Positions 1 through 6,626 are shown, counted from the stretch's first letter. The stretch: 10,710 nucleotides of DNA from Bacteroidota bacterium (GCA_021793635.1 JAJYSI010000065.1:1-10710), one strand, 5' to 3'. Notes: generated by a model not told the origin, from the sequence alone. Program-made: numbers and translations.

Positions 1-605
1 TTTTTATACTCCAATGCAAGCGTTAATAAATTTTCAAATAACTGATCTTCAAGAACTTCTCTTGACTCAACTGATTTAACTTTGCTGTCCTTTACCTCCC
101 CTATTTTCTTTAATTGATTTTTTCTTGTACCGGTATAACGGTCAAGTATTCCGGTAAATAAATCAACAAAAGGCTGTCCGAGTACATCTATATGAGCCTG
201 AGACACTGTTACCATTCGCTTCATCAAAGCTTCTACGTTCTCAAATGTAGAGCGTGAATACTCTGTAAGACCGTGAGGGAAAAATTCCTGATAAACCGGG
301 CTGTTCACAGCCCAATTTCCCCTTATGGTTCCTTCCTTCTGTTTCATGGTATCCCTAAACTCTTCTACCACGTCATTTGTAGATATTGTAAGTGACTGCT
401 GCTCGGATAATTTTGTATCTTCGTCAGAAGTAGTTCCAAAATACTCGGTATATGCAGCGTTAGTCTTTGCCAGCATACTATCATACTTTCCGTTAACGTT
501 TTGGGCGGTAACCCGTTGAATATGTATTTCGCAAAACTTACGGAATTTTGCAAAGCCTATCCTTAGATTAGCAAACGGATTAATAAAAAAGTTTTTCAGA
601 TTCAT
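1..605 (-). CDS. Hypothetical helical protein, 3' end beyond the left edge
   Basis: An uninterrupted reading frame starts at the ATG at 605-603 and stays open to the window edge, giving 201 codons with no stop. It is missed by a simple ORF search because its stop lies outside. The start is supported by an AGAGGT ribosome binding site (611-616, minus strand) at normal spacing. The visible protein begins MNLKNFFINPFANLRIGF, is rich in Lys, Glu, Phe and Asn, and reads as mainly helical, with a charged Lys/Glu-rich stretch at residues 160-190. There is no signal peptide, no clear membrane span and no motif I recognise. The natural residue composition over 200 codons argues for a real gene. Its leader is short (about 126 bp) and is preceded by the 42-bp repeat array. 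I cannot assign a function. It is probably cytoplasmic. Confidence 0.8.
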   Translation of the reverse strand, partial: MNLKNFFINPFANLRIGFAKFRKFCEIHIQRVTAQNVNGKYDSMLAKTNAAYTEYFGTTSDEDTKLSEQQSLTISTNDVVEEFRDTMKQKEGTIRGNWAVNSPVYQEFFPHGLTEYSRSTFENVEALMKRMVTVSQAHIDVLGQPFVDLFTGILDRYTGTRKNQLKKIGEVKDSKVKSVESREVLEDQLFENLLTLALEYK

Positions 606-731
606 GTTTAACCTCTATTGTTGTTATGGATTTTGGTCATTTTTATTTGAACGAAATATTATTCCGTTATTTTGAACATTGAAAAAAATCTTTTGGTAAA
701 TAACTTAATTTTTTGAACTATTTCTCATCTA

Positions 732-1025
732 TTTACGGGAAATTGCTCAAAATTCTGAGCTGCCGCCCGAAACTTTACGGATGGCAACTCAAAATCCTGA
801 GCAGCCGCCTGAAACTTTACAAATAGGTACTCAAGTTTCTGAGTAGGCTTCCGTAAGCTTACAAATACCTACTCACGATTATGAGTAAGGGCTTGTAATA
901 TTACAATAGATAACTCTTGTTTTTGAGCAGCTATTTGAAATCTTACAAATGATTAGTCTAATTTATGAGCTGCATATCTAAAAATTACAAATACCTACTC
1001 ATATTCGTGAGTTAATATCCGTAAA
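732..1025. repeat. Tandem array of seven 42-bp palindromic repeat units
   Basis: Seven consecutive units of exactly 42 bp start at 732, 774, 816, 858, 900, 942 and 984 with no gaps. Each begins with TTAC(A/G)(A/G)A at unit positions 2-8 and usually ends in G(T/A)AA at 38-41, and carries CTCA-N6-TGAG centred at 21.5, the same centre as the outer arms. Each unit is therefore a 40-bp imperfect palindrome with a 2-bp linker. The inner five-base arms are perfect in units 1, 3, 4 and 7. Unit 1 pairs G with C where units 3, 4 and 7 pair A with T, a compensatory-looking change. Units 5 and 6 are decayed. Units 4 and 7 share the 17-mer TTACAAATACCTACTCA. Units 1 and 2 are the most G+C-rich. Function unknown: protein-binding array, RNA hairpin array or remnant of a repetitive coding region are all possible. 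Confidence 0.9.
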
Positions 1026-1112
1026 ATTGCTGATGAAGAATCGTAATTAGGAATACTTAACTGGAATGTTTATCCTAATAAGTACTAAATAAATCTGGGA
1101 ACATTGGAGATT

Positions 1113-1159
1113 TGGAGAAATGGAGTATTATAATTAGATCAATATACTCCATTGCTCCA
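1113..1159. repeat. 16-bp inverted repeat (hairpin)
   Basis: TGGAGAAATGGAGTAT (1113-1128) and ATACTCCATTGCTCCA (1144-1159) are reverse complements at 15 of 16 positions, separated by a 15-bp AT-rich loop. The left arm sits in a short run of TGGAG motifs spaced 8-9 bp apart starting near 1104. It lies about 110 bp beyond the stop of the exported-protein gene on the minus strand, so it could act as a transcript end, but no U-tract follows. A small dispersed repeat is the other option. Confidence 0.65.
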
Positions 1160-1270
1160 GCATTCTCTTTCTCAAGGATTGTTCTTCTACTTATTGTAAT
1201 TAAATTTTACAGAATTAGACTTATGTAGTTAAAGAAAAATTATCAAAGAACGTTTTGAGTATTTTACAAT

Positions 1271-2062
1271 CTAATCTTTTGTAGTTGAAAGATCATGTCT
1301 GTACCAGCAGTCCAGACTCTTTGTATCTTTTACCAAAGACATAAACTTATCCCAAACCGGCTTAAACTGATCGCCGTATTTACTGTTAAGCTCATCCATA
1401 ATCTGTTTATAGTCTTCGGGACTTTTGGCTCCTTCCATAAAAACTATCTCGTTGCTGTTGCCCAAAACATTCGCATAAATTTCATAGCCCAAACCAATAT
1501 TATTTTGCTCGCAGAAGTCTTTTATATCTTTTAATGCTGCAGTAAGCTTTGCTTCAGAATAGGGCTTAATAAAATAGATGGATTGCTTATAATATTTTTG
1601 ATATTCCGGTTTTGTTATTGGTTCTTTTGGAGAGTAGGAATTCGGGCTCAGCATAAAAACTTCGGTATTATAAGAGTCAACTATGCCGTTAAAAGAATCA
1701 TTTATGTTTTGAAAATCTTTTTTACTTTCTTCGGTAGATTTTTTTTCAAACTCTTCATTCATTCTATCAATATCGCCAAGATTATTTATCTCGGAAACAT
1801 AATAGTAGGTATGGTCATCAGTTGAAAACGCATTCCAATTAATATCAAAATTATACTTTTTAATGAATGCGCCAACTTTTTTTTGCGTAGCTTCATAATC
1901 TGAAACTTTATCCGGGAAGGGCTTTTCTGACTGGATAAGAAAATATTTGGGTTTCTGAGATTGTTCTTCCTGTTCTTGTTCATCCTGAGCAAAAATTATA
2001 CTGGTGCATAAAAACGCAGAGAACAATACGCTTACGAAAAAGTACTTATAAAAGTTCTTCAT
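1271..2062 (-). CDS. Exported protein of unknown function with two related halves
   Basis: A 263-residue protein with a classical signal peptide: KNFYK at the N-terminus, a hydrophobic core at residues 8-24, and a likely signal peptidase I site after the FA at 24-25. No lipobox is present, so it is expected to be periplasmic or secreted. A Glu/Gln-rich linker (26-36) follows. Residues 39-137 and 160-256 look like two copies of one fold: each has a short strand (YFLIQ / IYFIK), a Lys-rich helix, a strand pair (YYYVSE / IVFME) and an amphipathic helix (DIDRMNEEFEK / DYKQIMDELNSKY). This resembles a duplicated ferredoxin-like alpha/beta domain, but I do not recognise a family. The ATG start is supported by a GAGG ribosome binding site (2070-2073). 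The nearest gene on the same strand upstream is only the putative small ORF at 2189-2356, so it is probably transcribed alone or after that ORF. Confidence 0.88.
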   Translation of the reverse strand: MKNFYKYFFVSVLFSAFLCTSIIFAQDEQEQEEQSQKPKYFLIQSEKPFPDKVSDYEATQKKVGAFIKKYNFDINWNAFSTDDHTYYYVSEINNLGDIDRMNEEFEKKSTEESKKDFQNINDSFNGIVDSYNTEVFMLSPNSYSPKEPITKPEYQKYYKQSIYFIKPYSEAKLTAALKDIKDFCEQNNIGLGYEIYANVLGNSNEIVFMEGAKSPEDYKQIMDELNSKYGDQFKPVWDKFMSLVKDTKSLDCWYRHDLSTTKD

Positions 2063-2141
2063 AATATCGCCTCACTTTTAATTTAGAATAATATTAACTG
2101 TAGAATCAAATAGTAACTTTAACTGAGCTTGCTGATATTAA

Positions 2142-2184
2142 GGGATTAACTGCCGGATGGAAATACTGGCATGCAGTTAATCCC
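2142..2184 (-). terminator. 12-bp perfect hairpin, possible terminator
   Basis: GGGATTAACTGC (2142-2153) and GCAGTTAATCCC (2173-2184) are perfect reverse complements around a 19-base loop. On the minus strand the hairpin begins 4 bases after the TAA of the putative small ORF at 2189-2356, the usual place for an intrinsic terminator. The sequence following it is TTAATATC rather than a U-run, so termination would be weak. It also lies about 80 bp upstream of the exported-protein gene, so an operator or attenuator role is an alternative. Confidence 0.55.
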
Positions 2185-2188
2185 ATAG

Positions 2189-2356
2189 TTATATAAATTT
2201 ATTTGAAGAAGAGTCAAATAATCTTGGAATATCTATAGAGTCGATTTCGTTTTTAATAATTGGAAGGTGTTTGCACAGTTGTACGGTAACGGTAAGGTTG
2301 TTATCGCCAGGTAATAAAAAAATAAAAGATCTTTTAACACCAAGAACCCGTTTCAA
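2189..2356 (-). CDS. Putative 55-residue small protein (TTG start)
   Basis: Reading on the minus strand from a TTG at 2356-2354 gives a 55-residue frame ending in TAA at 2191-2189. The sequence starts MKRVLGVKRSFIFLLPGDNN and ends DSSSNKFI. An in-frame stop lies one codon upstream of the TTG, so this is a self-contained ORF. Support comes from the context: an AAGGGAG ribosome binding site just upstream, a promoter-like TTGACA with GAATTTTG about 85 bp upstream, and a 12-bp perfect hairpin directly after the stop. The protein has a short basic N-terminus and hydrophobic patch, one Cys and no known motif. It may instead be the degraded tail of a former gene. Function unknown; moderate to low certainty. 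Confidence 0.35.
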   Translation of the reverse strand: MKRVLGVKRSFIFLLPGDNNLTVTVQLCKHLPIIKNEIDSIDIPRLFDSSSNKFI

Positions 2357-2425
2357 TTATATTTCTCCCTTAAAGAAATAGTATTAAGTAAATCGTATTG
2401 AAACCAGTGCCATTAAGAGCTAGGT

Positions 2426-2456
2426 CAAAATTCGGGTATTATTTTTTTATTGTCAA
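2426..2456 (-). promoter_or_regulatory. Candidate Bacteroidota-type promoter
   Basis: On the minus strand, TTGACA (2456-2451) is followed by GAATTTTG (2433-2426), with 20 bases between the TTG and the second box. This matches the Bacteroidota TTG / TAnnTTTG arrangement with one mismatch in the -7 box. It would direct transcription towards the small ORF starting at 2356 and perhaps on to the exported-protein gene at 2062. Confidence 0.4.
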
Positions 2457-2540
2457 GTGGTAGGATGATTTTTTTTGGAAAAATAAATATCGCGGTATTT
2501 AATAACCAACAGCTAAGCTGACTCTAATTACAGACAATAT

Positions 2541-2651
2541 TCACTTCTTTATTCTGTCTATCCAGTAGTCAGGCTTTCTGTGTTGATGTGCAATTGCATC
2601 TTCCATTTCGAGTTTAGCAGGCTAAGATACTATTACTTTTGTTGTTCTCAT
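2541..2651 (-). pseudogene. ParE/RelE-type toxin remnant with stop codon and internal deletion
   Basis: Directly downstream of the antitoxin (28 bp after its stop codon), the minus strand reads from ATG 2651 as MRTTKVIVS, stop, then PAKLEMEDAIAHQHRKPDYW and IDRIKK, ending in TGA at 2543-2541. The first part resembles the N-terminus of ParE/RelE toxins (a strand, then a helix beginning near PAKLEMEDAI). The last part is the typical C-terminus of the same family (AIAHQ.RKP.YW..R). The total is 37 codons against about 95 in the family, so roughly 60 internal codons are missing, joined at DAIA. There is also an in-frame TAG at codon 10 (2624-2622). Both defects should abolish toxin function. The family assignment rests on two short but characteristic ends and on the neighbour. 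Confidence 0.75.
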
Positions 2652-2678
2652 TTACAAACCATTATAGCAGTCAGTTTA

Positions 2679-2888
2679 TTAACTGTCTTCATGAAAAATA
2701 TCCTCTAAAGGTATTCCTTCAAGCTTTCCTTCCCGATAGGCTTTTAATCGCTTCTCAGCTTCTTCTAACCAGATGCTTTCGATTTCCACATCCGGTTCAT
2801 TAAGACTTTTTATAATACTCTCAACAATCAACAGCTTTTCAGGAGGAGATAGAGATAGTATATTTTCTATTAATTCCTTGCTGCTCAT
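2679..2888 (-). CDS. Addiction-module antitoxin (Unstab_antitox-like)
   Basis: A 69-residue acidic protein starting MSSKELIENILSLSPPEKLL and ending in GIPLEDIFHEDS. It matches the putative addiction-module component family (PF09720-like): an N-terminal helix with LSPPEKLLIVESI, a central W..EAEKRL..Y motif and the family's terminal GK..GIP.EDIF segment. In this family the antitoxin precedes and neutralises a ParE/RelE-like toxin and usually represses its own operon. Here the partner downstream is destroyed, so this appears to be an orphan antitoxin. I chose the ATG at 2888; a TTG at 2894 would add two residues (Met-Ser). No strong Shine-Dalgarno is visible, but a good TAACTTTG promoter lies about 50 bp upstream. 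The gene is 116 bp after the MBOAT gene and probably transcribed from its own promoter. Confidence 0.88.
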   Translation of the reverse strand: MSSKELIENILSLSPPEKLLIVESIIKSLNEPDVEIESIWLEEAEKRLKAYREGKLEGIPLEDIFHEDS

Positions 2889-2935
2889 ACTCAAAATTTC
2901 AATTTAAATTGATAATAATTTTATGTAGTAATATC

Positions 2936-2963
2936 CAAAGTTAGATATATAAAAACAATTCAA
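2936..2963 (-). promoter_or_regulatory. Bacteroidota-type promoter of the antitoxin gene
   Basis: On the minus strand, TTG (2963-2961), then 17 bases, then TAACTTTG (2943-2936), an exact match to the TAnnTTTG -7 box of Bacteroidota housekeeping promoters. Transcription would start near 2930, leaving a leader of about 40 bases before the antitoxin ATG at 2888. Confidence 0.55.
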
Positions 2964-3004
2964 CGAAAAAACTATTCTAGTAATTGATAAAACAGCAGAT
3001 CAAT

Positions 3005-4507
3005 TTAGAAATTAAAATAAATAACCGGCTGAAGCTGTGCAGATTCTACTTGTACAACAACAAAAATCATTAGTGCAAGAAGAAGCGCTTGTACGTATAC
3101 CGGCGAAGCTGTAATTGCACGCTGTATTTTATTATCAACAGATTTAGGAATAAAGTGAATTATATATCCGATCAAAATGAAGACAAACACTTGCGTATAT
3201 CCGCTTATCCATTGGAAGAAGACCACGCCGTTAAAATACGTGAATATTTGATGGAATACATTCATAGCAGTCTTTAATGAATCTGCACGGAAAATAATAG
3301 CACCGATAAGAAGCAAATGGAAGGTAATAATAATCTGAAAAACTTTTAAGAACTTTGTGCCGGTCAGATGAAGCTTATCGTAAATAGCCTTTCTGAATTT
3401 AATGGTAAGAATAGAGACCGCAAGATAAGTACTGTGCAGCAAGCCGAAGACTATAAAAGTCCAGTTTGCACCGTGCCAGAAGCCGACGCCGAGAAAGGTT
3501 AGAAATATGGCAGCAGCACTTCCCCATACGCGCCATCTTCTAAAATTCATTTGAAGAGGTTTAAATAAATAATCAAGCAGCCATGTAGATAATGAGATGT
3601 GCCATCTTCTCCAATAATCTGCAACGCTGGTTGCGATAAACGGAATATTAAAGTTTTCCATTAGATGGTATCCGAACAGGAGCGCAATGCCGAGCGCCAT
3701 ATCTGTGTAACCGGAGAAATCGCAATAGATCTGAAGTGCATAAGCATAAGATGCTAAAAGATTTTCAACGCCGGTAAAGCGCAAAGGCACCTGGAACACT
3801 CGGTCGACAAAATTTAATCCTATATAATCCGCAATTATATTCTTCTTAAACAAGCCGCACATTATCAAAAATATAGCTCTGCCGATATCTTCTTTAGAAA
3901 CCTTCGGACCTTCCTGAACCTGAGGCAAAAATGCTGCCGCACGATCAATTGGTCCGGCAAGTATATTTGCAAAGAAAAACATGTAGAGAGCAAAATCTCT
4001 AAGACTCTTTGTCGGCTGCTCTATCGTTCCGATATAAATATCAAGAACGTAACTCATCGCTTTAAATGTATAGAATGAAATGCCGACCGGAAGTAAAATA
4101 TCCAGAGGCTGGAAATTACCTGCATGTAAATCAGTAAAGATTTGAAGGAAGAAATTTGTGTACTTAAAGTAAACAAGAAGACCAAGATCAATTATAAGAA
4201 CCAGTACAAACAAAAACCTTTTAAATCCCGGTTTCTTTGCATCGAAGATAAACTTGCCGAAATAAAAGTTTATAATAGTGGACAAGAAGAGTAAAAGGAA
4301 AAGATAACCTGAATTTTTGTAGTAAAAGAACAGGGAGAAAAAAATGAGAGAATAAATCTTAATGTTTTTATTATTGGCTGCTAACCTGTAGACAATTAAA
4401 AGTCCTAATATAAGGAATAGAAAAAAGCTTGATCCAAAGTAGAGGCGGTCATTCGGATCATAGACAAATAACTGCCAGAATTTTGAAAAGTCAATGCTTG
4501 AAAACAT
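3005..4507 (-). CDS. MBOAT-family membrane O-acyltransferase (AlgI/DltB-like)
   Basis: A 500-residue polytopic inner-membrane protein, the usual length for the AlgI/DltB branch of membrane-bound O-acyltransferases. Family landmarks in order: LLPVGISFYTFKAMSY at 138-153, ILAGPIDR at 182-189, IYCDFSGYTDMALG at 260-273, NFNIPF at 285-290, YWRRWHISLSTWL at 298-310, and the signature GVGFWHGANW at 340-349, whose His345 is the expected catalytic residue. These enzymes pass an acyl group through the membrane to an extracytoplasmic acceptor such as an exopolysaccharide, teichoic acid or peptidoglycan. It is the last gene of a three-gene operon: the ATG sits 11 bp after the ACP stop codon, and that spacer contains an AAGGGGA ribosome binding site. 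The ACP next door suggests that the donor is carrier-bound. Substrate and acceptor cannot be read from the sequence. Confidence 0.95.
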   Translation of the reverse strand: MFSSIDFSKFWQLFVYDPNDRLYFGSSFFLFLILGLLIVYRLAANNKNIKIYSLIFFSLFFYYKNSGYLFLLLFLSTIINFYFGKFIFDAKKPGFKRFLFVLVLIIDLGLLVYFKYTNFFLQIFTDLHAGNFQPLDILLPVGISFYTFKAMSYVLDIYIGTIEQPTKSLRDFALYMFFFANILAGPIDRAAAFLPQVQEGPKVSKEDIGRAIFLIMCGLFKKNIIADYIGLNFVDRVFQVPLRFTGVENLLASYAYALQIYCDFSGYTDMALGIALLFGYHLMENFNIPFIATSVADYWRRWHISLSTWLLDYLFKPLQMNFRRWRVWGSAAAIFLTFLGVGFWHGANWTFIVFGLLHSTYLAVSILTIKFRKAIYDKLHLTGTKFLKVFQIIITFHLLLIGAIIFRADSLKTAMNVFHQIFTYFNGVVFFQWISGYTQVFVFILIGYIIHFIPKSVDNKIQRAITASPVYVQALLLALMIFVVVQVESAQLQPVIYFNF

Positions 4508-4518
4508 TAAGGTTCCCC

Positions 4519-4752
4519 TTAGTTTTGATTTTTAGAATCAATAAGCCTTTGAAGCTCTCCGATATTTTTTACTTTTAAGATTTCTAATCCTTTAAAGTGG
4601 ATGTTGTAATCTTTTTCAATCGCGAGGATAACATTTATATGATTAAAAGAATCCCAGCCGGGAACTTGATTTGCAGTGGTTTCATCCTTTATATCAAACT
4701 CATCAAGATTTAATTCATTTAGAATAATCTTCTTTAGTCTATCAGAAATCAT
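4519..4752 (-). CDS. Acyl carrier protein
   Basis: A 77-residue acidic protein with the acyl carrier fold. The phosphopantetheine attachment site is Ser35 in GWDSFNHINVI, the equivalent of the DSL motif with Phe in place of Leu. The pattern W-D-S followed by a helix (HINVILAIEKDYNI) and a final helix (IGELQRLID) is typical of specialised ACPs and of DltC-type carriers rather than the fatty-acid synthase ACP, which usually has DSLD. It would carry an acyl or aminoacyl thioester in the cytosol. An excellent GAGGAAG ribosome binding site precedes the ATG. It lies 26 bp after the SGNH hydrolase stop and 11 bp before the MBOAT start, so it is translationally embedded in the operon and probably delivers the group that the MBOAT protein transfers. 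Confidence 0.92.
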   Translation of the reverse strand: MISDRLKKIILNELNLDEFDIKDETTANQVPGWDSFNHINVILAIEKDYNIHFKGLEILKVKNIGELQRLIDSKNQN

Positions 4753-4778
4753 TTCTTCCTCAAATAAATGTTAAAGTA

Positions 4779-6236
4779 TTATTTAGAATTATTATAAGCA
4801 TTAATCAATGCTTGTGCAATCATATTACCGATCTTTGCCGCACCCTGCCATGAGGGATGAGTATAATCCATTAGAGCCAGCGGCGGATTGGCATTTACCC
4901 AAGAATCCATCGAATTATAACCGCCCATTGCATCAAATAAACTCCAGAATGCTACGCCGGTTTTGGCTGCAATTGCCTGCTGCACTTTCAGCAGCTTAGG
5001 AATATTTGGATCGGTAACGAAGCGTGTACCTCTCTTTATACTTCTATCTCCGACGCCGATAATAAGAATGCTCGTCTGCGGAAAGGCTTTCTTCAAATTG
5101 TTTATAACTTTTATCATCTGATTTGCATACCAGTTATTTTCAGATGAACCGAAACTCGTTTCATTTGCACCGAAGGATAGAATGATAAGCTTGTAATTCA
5201 TCAGCTTGCTGAATTGCATAAGCGAAGACTCGGCAATATCTTCAAAACCAAGACCTGTATTTCCTCTCCACGGGAAATTATCTACATAAACTCCGTTTCC
5301 TGATTCAAGACTGACACCATAAAAATAAGCTTGATTAGGCATTGTAGCTGCAATTTTAATTGAGCTTGCGCTGCCTCCCTGCGGCTTTAATGTTAATTCC
5401 TTTACTACATTGCCTGGCTTTAGATTTGCAAATTGGTCTCCTCCTCCGTTGAATGAATATTTTACCGAAGAGCTTTTTGCATTGCTGTAAAAAAGCTTTG
5501 CTTCACCAAATGTTTTTAAGTACGGCATCCAGTTTGTCGTTTCATACTTAACCCAGCTACCGGCTTGAGGCAGACAAACAAATCCGCTAATACCAAGCGG
5601 AATATTTTGCGGGTTTCCGGTTAATACCGAAATAGTTTGCCAGTTATCAGAGAAGGACATTTTAGTTGTTGTTCTAAAAGTAATATCTTGAGATGTTATT
5701 GATAGAAATCCAACACCATTACCGCCGAATTCGTTTTGTAAGTCCTGCCGGATATTTGCAGTAATAGCATCTCCTTCAACTCCGGAATCACCATAGTGCG
5801 CTACTCGAATTTTTTCATTCTTTGCATTCTTTAAGGCATTAAAGAAATATTTCATCTGATCAAGATTACCTGTAATAGCGACGTTGTAAAATTTAGGTGT
5901 AGTCCACTCTGCCGGTGGATTTGGGCTCGCATTAAAATTCTTATCGCTCTTAGAAAAAGCCTTCTTAAATAAACCGAAAGAAACGTTTGCGGTAAGAGCA
6001 GCGCCATCAAAATTATATCTGTCAAAATAAGGCTTTGTATTTGCAGCAGAATTTTCTTTTAAATTTATATGGTTATAGCTTAGGAGCGAATCCGGTTTTA
6101 TATCCATAAAAAGATCGACCGGCTTAACTGTGTAGCCGAAAATTGTAACCCCGTTAAAGAAATGGGCAAGTATAATTACAAATAAAATTGTTAGTGCAAT
6201 TAGAATTACCGGTTTATTAATCTGTTTTTCTTGCAT
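4779..6236 (-). CDS. Membrane-anchored SGNH/GDSL hydrolase or acyltransferase
   Basis: A 485-residue protein with a cytoplasmic start (MQEKQINKP), one hydrophobic anchor at residues 9-26 and a large extracytoplasmic part. The SGNH blocks are visible: VAHYGDSGVEGD with nucleophile Ser151, a block-II-like WRGNTG at 323-328, SFGANETSFG with Asn358, and DYTHPSW with Asp457 and His460. A ~170-residue insertion between blocks I and II looks like a beta-rich accessory domain (about 195-310). This domain plan is common in Bacteroidota hydrolases encoded beside MBOAT proteins. Such partners transfer or remove O-acyl groups on surface glycans (as in AlgJ/AlgX, PatB or DltD). It is the first gene of the operon with ACP and MBOAT downstream. 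A GGAAGGAA ribosome binding site lies about 11 bp before the ATG. Whether it is an esterase or a transferase cannot be told. Confidence 0.9.
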   Translation of the reverse strand: MQEKQINKPVILIALTILFVIILAHFFNGVTIFGYTVKPVDLFMDIKPDSLLSYNHINLKENSAANTKPYFDRYNFDGAALTANVSFGLFKKAFSKSDKNFNASPNPPAEWTTPKFYNVAITGNLDQMKYFFNALKNAKNEKIRVAHYGDSGVEGDAITANIRQDLQNEFGGNGVGFLSITSQDITFRTTTKMSFSDNWQTISVLTGNPQNIPLGISGFVCLPQAGSWVKYETTNWMPYLKTFGEAKLFYSNAKSSSVKYSFNGGGDQFANLKPGNVVKELTLKPQGGSASSIKIAATMPNQAYFYGVSLESGNGVYVDNFPWRGNTGLGFEDIAESSLMQFSKLMNYKLIILSFGANETSFGSSENNWYANQMIKVINNLKKAFPQTSILIIGVGDRSIKRGTRFVTDPNIPKLLKVQQAIAAKTGVAFWSLFDAMGGYNSMDSWVNANPPLALMDYTHPSWQGAAKIGNMIAQALINAYNNSK

Positions 6237-6626
6237 TATCAGAATATTCCTTCCAGGTTGAATTAAAATTTACCGCAAAAAATGTAAGCTTTAAAATCAA
6301 ATAGCAATAAGACTTAGAAAATAATTCTTTCAAATCTTAATAATTCGGCTTAGAATTATCAATTTTTATACCATTTTGTAAGTCGTGATAATATAGTTCC
6401 ACATTTCTTCAAATTATAAAAAATTGAGAATTGTATATCATTTTAAGAATATTTTGAAATTCCTGCACAGCTAACTTGAATGTTTATTCGGATAAAACTA
6501 ACTTGGCACTGTTTATTTAGCTTATCCTTCAAGTAAATGATCATTCTAAAAATTATTCTAAGAAATATTGATTAGACGGCTATAATTTTCAAAACATTCA
6601 TCGTGCTAATTTAATTATAGATTTTT
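6237..6626. other. Divergent intergenic region
   Basis: This ~390-bp AT-rich gap separates the leftward acylation operon from the rightward SDR gene and should hold both promoters. A weak leftward candidate is TTG (6362-6360), 21 bases, then AAGATTTG (6338-6331). For the SDR I see only a TATAAT-like box at 6581-6586 without a partner. CTAACTTG occurs twice, 27 bp apart (6471 and 6498), each followed by GTTTATT, possibly an operator-like direct repeat. No gene was found. Confidence 0.5.
6331..6362 (-). promoter_or_regulatory. Weak candidate promoter of the SGNH-ACP-MBOAT operon
   Basis: Minus strand TTG and AAGATTTG with 21 bases between them; the -7 box departs from TAnnTTTG at its first base. 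It would give a leader of about 90 bases before the ATG at 6236. No better candidate was seen in the gap. Confidence 0.25.

Larger units (their letters stand above)
606..1270. other. Intergenic region between two minus-strand genes
   Basis: No convincing gene was found on either strand in this ~665-bp gap. It holds the leader of the left-hand gene (606-731, very AT-rich, no clear TAnnTTTG promoter box), a seven-unit 42-bp palindromic tandem array (732-1025), and an isolated 16-bp inverted repeat (1113-1159). The rest (1026-1112 and 1160-1270) is AT-rich with nothing I can name. Confidence 0.7.
2063..2678. other. Intergenic region with degraded and small genes
   Basis: This ~615-bp gap contains no long intact gene. 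On the minus strand it holds a broken toxin gene (2541-2651), a promoter-like pair of boxes (2426-2456), a putative 55-residue ORF (2189-2356) and a strong hairpin (2142-2184). A near-perfect 16-bp palindrome, AAATATCGCGGTATTT, lies at 2485-2500 and could be an operator. Several T/A homopolymer runs (2440-2490) fit decaying DNA. Confidence 0.6.

Noticed and set aside
732..1025. CRISPR array
   Set aside because: There is no near-identical repeat alternating with unrelated spacers; the whole 42-bp unit repeats and diverges evenly. No cas gene is nearby.
1295..1825. Two plus-strand ORFs of 79-80 residues
   Set aside because: They are opposite the exported-protein gene, have Phe/Ile-rich shadow composition and no RBS.
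2889..2894. TTG at 2894 as antitoxin start
   Set aside because: It adds only Met-Ser before an ATG that fits the family's usual N-terminus; kept only as an alternative.
6471..6517. 27-bp spaced direct repeat as an operator
   Set aside because: Only eight plus seven bases match and the spacing differs between the two parts (27 and 29 bp); could be chance in AT-rich DNA.
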